Assembly (NCBI GenBank): GCA_021229015.1
Contig: CM037780.1
Location: 63,545,323-63,609,322 of the forward strand
DNA from: Solen grandis
Lineage: Eukaryota > Mollusca > Bivalvia > Adapedonta > Solenidae
DNA length: 64,000 nucleotides
Reading direction: 5' to 3'
The notes beneath the pieces were generated by a model that had not been told where the DNA came from, did no database searches, and was given only the letters and a program-made list of their open reading frames with translations. The translations under genes were made by a program, and so were the position numbers. Shown piece after piece: positions 48,120-56,745 of this stretch (its first letter is position 1; the number at the start of each line of letters is the position of its first letter).

Positions 48120-48350
48120 GTTACCTAAATGACTACATGTGACATACGTCATGTGAATGGCCGTACTGGACGGAAGGCCTTACCCATATTTACAGAGCTT
48201 CCTAATCCTATACCCCAAGTGGCCTATACAAACATAAAACTGCCCTGTAGAACCAGGATTGTCGTGTTATTGTATGGCAACATAAGTTTGTGTGACCTAC
48301 CAGTACAGTGGACAAATACACTTGAAGTGTATTGTTTGGATCGGAATTAA
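48120..48350 (+). other. Weak candidate 3' exon
   Basis: A TTTTTTTTTCTAG acceptor-like string ends at 48,120. A frame from 48,129 then stays open for 73 codons in sequence less AT-rich than its surroundings and ends in TAA at 48,348-48,350. No domain is recognised, no donor site or upstream exon was found, and it adjoins the CpG-rich patch. A chance frame is equally likely. Confidence 0.2.
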
Positions 48351-48649
48351 TTTATAATTAATGTGTAACGGGAAAACATATGGTTTAAGTGAATGAAAGA
48401 AAAGTGGTATCATTTATACTGTCATTGTACACCGGCGCACTAATTATTTAATTACCTCCGTTATACTGGCGATGGTGATACTATCCTGGTTCGGCAAACC
48501 GAGTTTGAGACCATCTTTATCATGACAGCTCACTTGTTTGCCAAACATTTCCATCTAAAATTGTAAATAATGCAGGATCACATTTCATTGCTATTGTTAA
48601 CCAATTCTTTATTTCAAATGATGAATTGCGTTCCAAATACCTATGTTAC

Positions 48650-49045
48650 ATTTGAGCTACGGCGAGGATACGGCGGCTTTTCGCCCATCAAAATGAGATA
48701 CCTGTGACGACCGCAGAAAATCTGCGGTGACCGCACGGTCTCCCTAATGAATACTCCTAAAATTCATATATGGTAGCTGTCGCCGTAGAAAAATAAGTTT
48801 TTTACCCTTTGGACATCGTAGCAAATCGGCTCGATGTAGTCAGGCCGTAGAGCGATTCACGGTGACCATACGTCCAGAATGGCCTTGCGTTTGCCGTGCG
48901 GCTGCCCTAAGCCTTATGAATTTTTATCGACCATTTGGAACCCCTAAAAGTCTTTGTTTGGACGCCTTACGGCAGTCAGTCGTAGAACGACCATACAGTG
49001 CCTGTACGTTGTATTTGCAATTCAAGTCCCACACACGGGTTCCGT
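48650..49045. repeat. CpG-rich degenerate patch
   Basis: Dense CpG in words such as CGCCGTAG, GACCGCA, CCGTGCGG and CGCCTTACGG, in an otherwise CpG-poor region. It reads like a degenerate minisatellite of CGTACGG-type words. The 75-residue frame inside is not recognised. Confidence 0.5.
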
Positions 49046-49097
49046 ACATATATCGATCGAGTCTGAATGAAACAAAATTAATATTTTAATATATATC

Positions 49098-49101
<4 letters not shown>

Positions 49102-49128
<27 letters not shown>
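49102..49128 (+). repeat. Poly-T tract
   Basis: Twenty-seven T residues, possibly the reversed tail of a decayed retroelement, but no element body was identified. Confidence 0.9.
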
Positions 49129-50340
49129 CGTTGGATTCATGAAGTAGGTTGTATAAGAAATGATGCAATTGGTTTACTGTAGTAATTTATATTAATATAC
49201 TAAGGTAAAACGACTTGAATTTTACTGATACATGTGATTAAATTCTAAAAACCGTGTGTTAAAAGTAAAGAATACAATATAGTATAATTTTGAAGCAAAT
49301 CCCATGACAATACTTATAATGTGTTACAGACATTGGGCGATACAGATTCAGGAAGTTTATAAACATTGTTAAAAACAACACAATTTTAACTATTAGAATG
49401 TAAAAAATAGTCTTGTTTCTGCATAAAGCACTGAAATGCTTAGCCATGTATTGGTATCTCAAAACAAATGTGATTTTATTTTACTTCCATTTCTATTTTT
49501 ATTCGCCGCCAAGCTGGACATAGGGTATCAAGATATAAGTCAAGTTATAGAAGGTAAAATAAAACTGTTTGTCTAGTATATAATACTTTCGGAAGATGGT
49601 TTTGTTTTTGTGATTCGTATTATCGTGCATTAGAGTCCTGAAATCTGAAGTTATATCACATGTCTACAATGTCACAAACGTAGGAATGCCATAATGAGAC
49701 GCGTCTGCTGTTACGTTGTACTGCGACCGTGCGTCAATACTGAAACGTCGTACGGATACCGCAGGTTTTCTGTCAATACAAATTCAAAATACATCGTGCG
49801 GCTACCCTATCATATGTGACTGCTATAGGATGTGACCTTGGAAATTCTGCGCCGTTGAAATTTAGACTTAACGGACGCCGTGGTTAATATGACCTGGGTT
49901 TCAGTAACATATTGTAGAAAGGTCATCCTTGGCTGCATATCTTTTTCCTTGATAAAATTTGAAATTCCTAGTAAAAGGATGAAACTTAATTCTCATTCTC
50001 ATAATTTGCAGTAATAAACGTCGTCTTTATGTATGTTTCGCATAAATAAATATTTTTTTCTTTTAGATTGGCGCATGCATACACCAAGACTATAGAAAAC
50101 CATTAACCTGATCCACAATGAATGTGATCCAGTCGTTCTTCCTGGTAGCAATACTATCCTCTTGGTAACATGATATCCAAGACACACGTTTATATATTTA
50201 TATATAAACATGCTAATAACATATGTTTTTTACCTCATGATTAAATTTTCTAAAAGATTCTAAATATGCCTTTAAATATGCCTTAACTAAGTAAGAAATA
50301 TCTTAAGTGCACATAATCTTAACGATTACGACGAATGAAA
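49129..50340. other. Gene-free stretch with a second CpG-rich patch
   Basis: From about 49,675 to 49,880 the words ACGTTGTACTGCGACCGTGC, CGTCGTACGGATACCGCAGG and CATCGTGCGGCTACC repeat the style of 48,650-49,045. The rest shows nothing. Confidence 0.5.
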
Positions 50341-50341
50341 T

Positions 50342-50503
50342 TTAAGGTAAAGTCCCTGTAATGGTTCCGCTACATTTTGGATCTTGAGGACTTTCACGGA
50401 GATAACCAAGATTTCCTAATGTTTCATTAGGGTACCTTGGTTATCCTGGTAGAGGTTAAGTGATCAAAGACGTAGCGGAACCATTACAGGGACTTTACCT
50501 TAA
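50342..50503. mobile_element. Foldback MITE with perfect 32-bp inverted ends and TTAA termini
   Basis: The left end (50,342-50,373) starts TTAAGGTAAAGTCCCTGTAA. The right end (50,472-50,503) is its exact reverse complement over 32 bases, so the element is bounded by TTAA on both sides. The interior folds again (GATAACCAAGATTTCCTAAT against ATTAGGGTACCTTGGTTATC), giving an almost continuous hairpin of about 160 bases. TTAA target duplication is the hallmark of piggyBac-type transposition, so this is probably a non-autonomous piggyBac-like element. A longer inverted element of another superfamily that happens to end in TTAA is the alternative. Confidence 0.85.
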
Positions 50504-50916
50504 GACTGTAATCCAGCACACCTGTAGAGTTAGATGTTATTTATAATTTTCACGAATTGTGAAAATTTAAGTAAGACTCGACCAGTTTTTAGATGAAAAA
50601 TATTGTATATTGGTATTTCAAACCCCTTGTATTAAGATTGATTCGGATATTTAATTGCTTACTTCAGACAACTTTAAAAAGTTAGATGTCTACTTTGAGG
50701 TTTGAAACTTGGAAAACACACGTTTTGGATACGTGTGTTTTACAACGAAAATACTCACTATATGATTATTTTCAAACACATTCGTACACCAATTCATTTT
50801 TATTTGTTAAGTTTGTTTTATAAAGTAAATATGTATGATATCCTTCGTATTTTGTTTACGTGTAAAAAAAACATATTATGCAGACGGGTGTTTTTAAAGT
50901 TCTTAAGAATATAATA

Positions 50917-50918
<2 letters not shown>
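50504..50918. other. Gene-free AT-rich stretch
   Basis: Nothing recognised. Confidence 0.6.

Positions 50919-50961
<43 letters not shown>
50919..50961 (+). repeat. (GT)n microsatellite
   Basis: About 21 perfect GT units. It yields spurious Cys-Val open frames. Confidence 0.97.
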
Positions 50962-50962
<1 letters not shown>

Positions 50963-51051
50963 ATAATATATAAATGTACTTTATTAAGGAATAACTATTA
51001 CCTTCGTTTACACCATGACCGTTACATTAAGATCGCCTGTTCAAACATACA

Positions 51052-51296
51052 GGGAGGCCTCCGTGGCCGAGAGGGTAAAATCGCTGACTTTAACACTCAC
51101 TCAGCCCCTCACCGCAAGGGTCATTCGGATTGTCATGTGAGGAAGCCTTCCAGATGGCTTGCGGTAGGTCGGTGGTTCTACCCGGATGTCTCCGTGCATT
51201 CGGAGTCTTCCTCCACCTGTAATTAGCTGGACGTCGCTATACGAATGAAATACTGTTGTAGTGACGGTTAACTCAAATAGTCAAGTCATAGTCAAG
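51052..51296 (+). mobile_element. V-SINE-like element lacking its B box, with target-site duplication
   Basis: It starts GGGAGGCCTCCGTGGCCGAG and ends GTCAAGTCATAGTCAAG. TCAAACATACA flanks it at 51,041-51,051 and 51,297-51,307. Between CCCCTCACCGC and AAGGGTCATTCGG about 20 bases holding the GGTTCGAATCC B box are missing. The deletion either followed insertion or was in the parent copy. Confidence 0.95.
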
Positions 51297-51307
51297 TCAA
51301 ACATACA

Positions 51308-52915
51308 CGCTGCGCCTACTACGACGGAAAAGTGGCCAAGAGCATGGCCAATTGTGACGTGGACAATCCTGGAGCGTGAACTTAGTCTGGGTGGTATCTC
51401 CTAGGCTAGGACGTCGTACGCTTTCCAGACACTTATTTCTAACTGTACATAAAATAAGCGTTGCCGGGTCGTCAACAAAAAGCGTGGCAATGTCTGAGAA
51501 AATAGTGGGGACGATATTATCGTACAAGCAGCATGGTACATATAGCATCGTGGTGAGATTTATGTGGTCGTAAGAAAAACACAGTGCCGTCGAGAACTAC
51601 AAATGTATTTAGAGCCGTTTTATGGCTTTATATCTTAGCATCCGGTCCGTTCATCTTAGAAGTTGGGAAATGACTGAAGAAGTGATTGAACACTCAGATT
51701 TATATAGACATCGCCACAAATCATACTAAAAGCAATGCGGTCAATGTGAGCACAGCCACTTACAATGTAGTGTGGTCGAGGCGGCAGCGTAAAATGAACC
51801 GCCGTCTGGTCGACAATCACAATGGCAGCGGGCCAGCAGCGCATTTGACGTAGAAGCATCCCAGTACAGTTGTCATGTTGTCTTTAAATTGCCAAGTTCC
51901 CTGAGTTTGACTGCGATATTCTCTGATTTGATCACTTCTAGTCTCCCTTGGATGTGAATGAGTCCTTATTCATTAACCAATAACTTAACAGAGATGAGCA
52001 GGTGAAGATATTCTAATTTTTTATCAAAATGTGCCAATTCAGAGTATAAAGGTGATACGATATTTACATTATTAAACCATTCATTCACCTGAATTCTTCG
52101 TTAGTCAAACACTTAATACATCGTATTTGATATAGGCCACTAAAACCAATATTTCACTTCGAGATATTTCTTCAGTCGTTATTTTTAAGTTTTTTAAGGC
52201 AATGATCTTGGACCTGGACTCCTTAGTTTCAAGCAGTAACGAGCATCTTAAAAACAAGATAGCCATTCGAGACTTCTGTTTATCTGTGTTAATATGTCAC
52301 ATTTAACAACTAAGTAATTGCAAATATTTGAACTGTTCGGTTAAACGTCACCTGAATGTTTGTTCTCAAGTGAAGGGCAATGAATGACGCTATTGGCATA
52401 TTTAAACATATAAACAAACGTGATATAGCGTGGGAATAACAAGCTAGGCATTCATATTTGCAATTGGTACAAATTAAATATATTTCAGGGTTATATGAGC
52501 CATTCTTATTTTTAAAACTTCTAATATTATCGAGAGTGTTTATTAACAATGATCGCAGACAAAACAAGCAAGATATATAGTTTAAATTGGAACAATTCTA
52601 AATAAAGACCACATATTAATACTAAGATATGCATGTTGTTTATAGCTACAATCTGTCATTTATGTAGGCCATATATGAGTATTTCAGAATATTTTAGTGT
52701 TATCTGAGTGAAGCATTGTACACGGAATTAAATCTTTCCGATATATTATCCGTATATGCATGAGCTTTTTCATTAGGTTATATATCACATCATCGTGTCA
52801 AAACCAGTATTTTGAAATAGTGTCAAAGATGATTTGACTAGATACCATTATGGCCGGTTATAATCATAATCTATGGTTAAATGCCATTTTTCTAATACGG
52901 CAGAATGACCATTCT
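51308..52915. other. Gene-free; first 550 bases CpG-rich
   Basis: 51,310-51,860 has raised GC and CpG (GGACGTCGTACGC, GTTGCCGGGTCGTC, GAGGCGGCAGCG) and overlapping 65-83 residue frames on both strands, with no recognised domain. The remainder is AT-rich with nothing seen. Confidence 0.45.
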
Positions 52916-52921
52916 TAGACA

Positions 52922-52976
52922 AGTCGTTGTTGTTGTTGCTGTTGTTGTTTGAGTAGTAGTAGTAGTAGTAATAGTA
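52922..52976 (+). repeat. (GTT)n and (AGT)n microsatellites
   Basis: Seven or eight GTT units with one GCT, then GAGTAGTAGTAGTAGTAGTA. Confidence 0.95.
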
Positions 52977-53007
52977 TGTGTGTGCTCTAATTACTGATTT
53001 ATTATAC

Positions 53008-53089
53008 TTGACTTGACTTGACATTTGAGTTTACCGTCGCTTCGACAGTATTTCAATCATATTTCAGTCCTCTCGGCCACGGAGGCCCC
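53008..53089 (-). mobile_element. V-SINE-like element reduced to head and tail
   Basis: On the minus strand GGGGCCTCCGTGGCCGAGAG (5' end) joins almost directly to ACTGAAATATGATTGAAATA, CTGTCGAAGCGACGG and TCAAGTCAAGTCAAG (3' end). The B box and the whole central body are gone. Because both termini survive, a large internal deletion or template jump is likelier than truncation. Confidence 0.9.
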
Positions 53090-53119
53090 ACTTATACATA
53101 ATGTGCTTATATGGCTATA

Positions 53120-53885
53120 CAGAATTTAGCTCTATGTATAAGGATGTGGAAATCCGTTTAGGGCATAACCAAAAGCACAATGTGGTAAGCTAGAACAGGT
53201 AAACTTTCAAGTACTGAGTTACAGCCCCTGATTTGTGGGCACTGGCGTTGTCATGGAGAATTATTTATTACCCTTGAGGTGTGCAACGATCATTCAGTAC
53301 CATTTTTACAACTTTGGTATCACGCGACCGGGGAAAATATTTATTGTAAAATGCCTCTTTTGACATCGGGTTTTTCTTTTGTCAGCCACATCATATTCGA
53401 GCGTTTGTTGGGGATCCCATGTATATCCAAGTCCCATCCCCAGTAACTACATATGAAATTCGTTTAGGACCATTAGGCTCAAGCATCTCCAACCCATTTA
53501 TTCAAAAGTCATCACATTGGGTATCCACGATACTGATATTTTCTCAGCCCCAATCCTATCTGTAGCATTTTATGACCTGTCCCAATGGAAACATTTATGT
53601 CTAAACTTATCTCCCGTACAGAAACATTTGGGATATTGTCTACATCATGTTGTTTCAACTGCCGTAACCCTTTTGAAATTTGGTGGAATTGCATAAAGTT
53701 GGTCTTATTTTGCGTGGGAAGGATGAATAAAGACAATTAGGTACAAACAATACTCCATTACCATCGCGAAGTCGAAAACGCGTTTGGTCGGAAGAGAAGA
53801 TCTAACAGACGGAATCTCGCCAATCTCTCCCGTGTAAAACAGCTACAATATCTGCATTGAATTGTATGGACAGATACTGTCAGAA
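53120..53885 (-). pseudogene. mariner-family transposase relic, copy A
   Basis: Mariner transposases cut and paste DNA using a DDD/E catalytic core in the nucleus. Read on the minus strand, a frame ending at 53,512 has the second helix-turn-helix signature VSVREISLDINVSIGTGHKM followed by GLGLRKYQYRGYP. Downstream are VTGDGTWIYMG at about 53,416-53,448 (the first catalytic Asp block, with Gly in place of the usual Glu of TGDETW) and LHDNASAHKSGA at 53,222-53,257 (the second Asp block). Stops and frame changes separate these segments. The final Asp region and terminal repeats were not found. A second-family SINE fragment appears to sit at 53,296-53,336. It is inactive. It faces copy B head to head across a roughly 205-base spacer. 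Confidence 0.78.
53296..53336 (-). mobile_element. Possible second-family SINE fragment inside mariner copy A
   Basis: CAGTACCATTTTTACAACTT then TGGTATCACGCGACCGGGG closely follows the 28,885-28,915 SINE text (CAGTACCATTCTTTACGACT then TGGTATGTCGCGGCCGGGG). It is short, so chance is not excluded, but about 33 of 41 positions agree by eye. Confidence 0.55.
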
Positions 53886-54090
53886 TCAAATGAATACTTG
53901 TTATTTCATCTTCATCTTATTCAGCCTTTATTCTGCAATTTAAAAAATTCATCCGAAGCGACCTTGACCGATGATCAGCTCCGTTTAAACTGAGGATTCT
54001 CTACAGTGATTTGACATTAGTCACAAATCTTCTCAAAACAACAAATTTCAAGTCAACACAAGTGTTCATTTCAGGTATATATTTTTTTCA

Positions 54091-54345
54091 TCAGTATTTG
54101 TCCAAACAATTCCACACTGATATTTTGACTTTGATAGTTTTACACGGGAGAAATTCTGTGGATCAGATCTCTTCAGACCAAACGTTTTCTTGAATTCGCG
54201 AACATTTTTAGAGCGATTCCTCAGACAAATGGGTATTTTGTCCCTGAATGTCTTTATTCATCCTTTCCACACAAAATAAGACCAATTTAATGAAAATCTA
54301 TCAATTATCAAAGGAGTTACGGCAATTGAAACGACATAATGTAAA
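54091..54345 (+). pseudogene. mariner-family relic, copy B (5' part only)
   Basis: The inverted counterpart of 53,640-53,885. Both contain TAGTTTTACACGGGAGA-type text, GACCAAACG, GTCTTTATTCATCC, CACACAAAATAAGACCAA and GGAGTTACGGCAATTGAAAC (copy A: GGGTTACGGCAGTTGAAAC). Identity appears to be around 75-80% by eye. The match stops after the segment encoding the region just before the helix-turn-helix, so no catalytic block is present. The frame is broken. The head-to-head layout could come from two insertions or from an inverted duplication of one element. Confidence 0.75.
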
Positions 54346-55399
54346 ATTTCAATGAAAAAAGTTACCTACTTTCTTATTATATATAAGGTTGTTGTTTTTT
54401 ACTTTTGTTTGTTTTTTGCGTCAGTTTTTCGGTCAAATCAACGTACCGGATACCTTTGATCTTTTCGACGATTTCATTGGTCTAGAAATACGGGTTCAGG
54501 GTGGTCAAAAAATGTTTCTCACTGTCTATTTCCTTGGAGCAAAAAGGACAAAGGAAAGTGTCATTCCTTCTAAGTGCCCTTACTGGACTGCAAAGTTCAA
54601 GGTGCACCCATCCATCACACCTGTCACAACATATTCATTTCACAATGATCAAATATGACAATTTGTCAACATCTTTAACATTGTGACGTTTACAAACAAT
54701 ACACTTGTCAGAATCTAGAATGTCATTTTCATCAAAATCTGATTCGAAATTAGATTCAGTGTTCGTTTTCGATTTTATTGGTTTGAAATACCAGATGTAC
54801 TGGCAGCAGAGGTGTTAACACGCTTAGATTTGTTTAAATTTTGTTCTGATATGTGTATTTTTACTGCATCATACACGACATCTTCAGTCACAGCTTTTCC
54901 TCCAATAAACTTAATCAAAGTATTTCTTGTCTTAGCAATTTGTTCAAAACTTTGCTGCCTCTTCTTTCTAAACCAATCTCTAGCATCTGATGCATTTGGT
55001 ACAACATCAGAAGAACCTGTACTGGTTTCAATTTGAGATTGAAAACTTGAGGATGTTGCAATAGAAGCATCACTCACCACATCAGCATTAAATGGGTATA
55101 CAGCACAGCGTTTGAAGGCAGACTATATTGACAGGTGTGAAGGTTGCTTTGTATACCTTACATGCTATTTTAACTACTTCATAGCGGGTAACTACAGGTA
55201 TTGATGACATGCTGCATTCCACCCTTCCTGAAAAGGGGCAAAACATGATGTAATAATATTGTAACGTGCAGGGGGCTAAACTTAGTGTGGTTACGATTAA
55301 ACAATCTTCAACTATATACAATTTCTTGGGGACTACATTGTCCAATGGTTAAATAAAACAAAACGGTCAATATTTGACTTCAAATCTAACAACTATTGA

Positions 55400-55800
55400 T
55401 GGATCTCTAAATCAAAATATGTACAGTATGGACGAGCCTGTCCCGTGTTTTAAACATCTTATTTAAAATGACCAGCCCAGATTCAAATGACTGAACGTAC
55501 CAAACTTGACTTATGCTAGAGCAGTGTTAAAGCCCAGACAGTGGCTCGTGCGACGATCAGCTACTGCTCGGCAATGTATGAGGATGAGCATACACAAGCC
55601 CAGACGTTGGCTTGTATCAGGCTAAACCTATCCAACTTGTTCAGCTCTCAACAGCAGTCCAGCAATTGATGAGCAACTGTGTTCCAACCCGTATGGTCGA
55701 ACACAAGCAAGCCCAGGCGATGGCTTCTAACATTCAAACAACGATGATTAATTATATAATAAAGAAAATAATTTCACAATAATTTCTAAACTATAGACAG
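55400..55800. repeat. Interval interrupting the pogo relic, with a GCCCAGAC repeat
   Basis: AAGCCCAGACAGTGGCTCGT, AAGCCCAGACGTTGGCTTGT and AAGCCCAGGCGATGGCTTCT recur at about 55,532, 55,598 and 55,711. Flanking transposase segments lie on each side in the same order, so this is either an insertion or a region too diverged to read. It replaces the segment that should hold the third catalytic Asp. Confidence 0.6.
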
Positions 55801-56307
55801 GCCAAAATCATCACAATATGAGTACAAAAAGAATTACATGGTGAGATTTTGCCCACTCTATTAGACCTAATGAAACGTGACTTTTATGACCGTCATACAA
55901 CACAAAGACTGGGTTTTCTTTTGTGCGACTGGGAAGTTATGGCTCCAAATGCTGAAACATGTAGGTGGTAAAATCTCCCGACTCTGAGACATCACCATGA
56001 GATCCTGGCAACATTTTAGCTCAAGGAAAGACAAAAAATGTTGGAATTGATGGAATCTGCTGGCCTAATGCATTTCCTCCTCAAATAACTTGAACTGTTT
56101 TGGATCTACCAGCTGTGACAGCTTGAGCCTTCACTACTTTTTGGAGGTTTGTTCTCTAGATTTAATCCCTTTTCATCATTGTTATAAATACGGGAGGGCT
56201 CATCTTTCAGAATATATTTTCTACGAACTTTGTCAAGTTCTTGAAGTACCTTTTTATAGCTGGACGAGTAGTTGACTTAGCTCTTGCAATTTCAATGCTA
56301 CGTGTTT

Positions 56308-56345
56308 TTTTTGTTGTTGTTGTTGTTGTTGTTGTTGTTATTGTT
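56308..56345 (+). repeat. (GTT)n inside the pogo relic
   Basis: About nine GTT units following a T-run. It lies between the helix-turn-helix part and the catalytic part of the relic and breaks the frame. Confidence 0.93.
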
Positions 56346-56745
56346 TTTTAAGTTCAGGCCATCTGTCTAGAAAACTATATAACCATGTAATACTCTGTGG
56401 CTTACATTTGTTTTTTATCCCTTCAATGTATTGCATGATCTGAAGCTAGATTTATTGTTTCCTGTCTTGAATAACCATAGCTGCCATATTTTGCAAATAT
56501 TCGGATAAAACAGCTTCCTGCTTCTAGCTAAATATAGTTTGGGGACCTGATTTTACTGTGTCAATATCAACTCTCCCCTTAACCCTATCTTTCAGGCTTG
56601 TGACAGGCACATTAAACATCTTATCAACCCTTTCTACAGGCACACCTTACTCTAAAACACTCCTATAAGCATCATTCAGGTCACTTGCTGAATAGGACCT
56701 ATATTTGCCCCGGATATGTGTCTTAATCTGAAAAAAAAATGTTTG

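Larger units (their letters stand above)
54482..56745 (-). pseudogene. pogo/Tigger-type DDE transposase with C-terminal PHD-like finger, decayed
   Basis: This is a DNA-transposon cut-and-paste enzyme relic. In minus-strand order: a Psq-type helix-turn-helix at about 56,545-56,725 (YSASDLNDAYRSVLE, stop, GVPVERVDKM, then VTSLKDRVKGRV); WLYSFLDRWPEL near 56,355-56,385; the first Asp block RIYNNDEKGLN at 56,161-56,194; SESGDFTTYMFQHLE near 55,945-55,990; the second Asp block VLYDGHKSHVSLGLIEWAKS at about 55,835-55,905; a non-matching interval at 55,400-55,800; EGWNAACHQYL, then VTRYEVVKIACKVYKATFTP and FKRCAVYPFNADVVSD (55,075-55,192). After a 101-residue open frame (54,775-55,080) a frame change leads to a C4HC3-like finger at 54,539-54,703 (CIVC, stop, CCDRCDGWVHLELC, CPFC). 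Many stops and frameshifts mean it cannot encode a protein. The third Asp was not located. Confidence 0.88.

Noticed and set aside
50921..51226. Cys-Val-rich 101-residue frame
   Set aside because: It starts in the (GT)n microsatellite and runs into a SINE.
54389..54658. Plus-strand 89-residue frame
   Set aside because: It is antisense to the PHD-like finger of the pogo relic.
54812..55036. Plus-strand 74-residue frame
   Set aside because: Shadow of the 101-codon minus-strand transposase segment.
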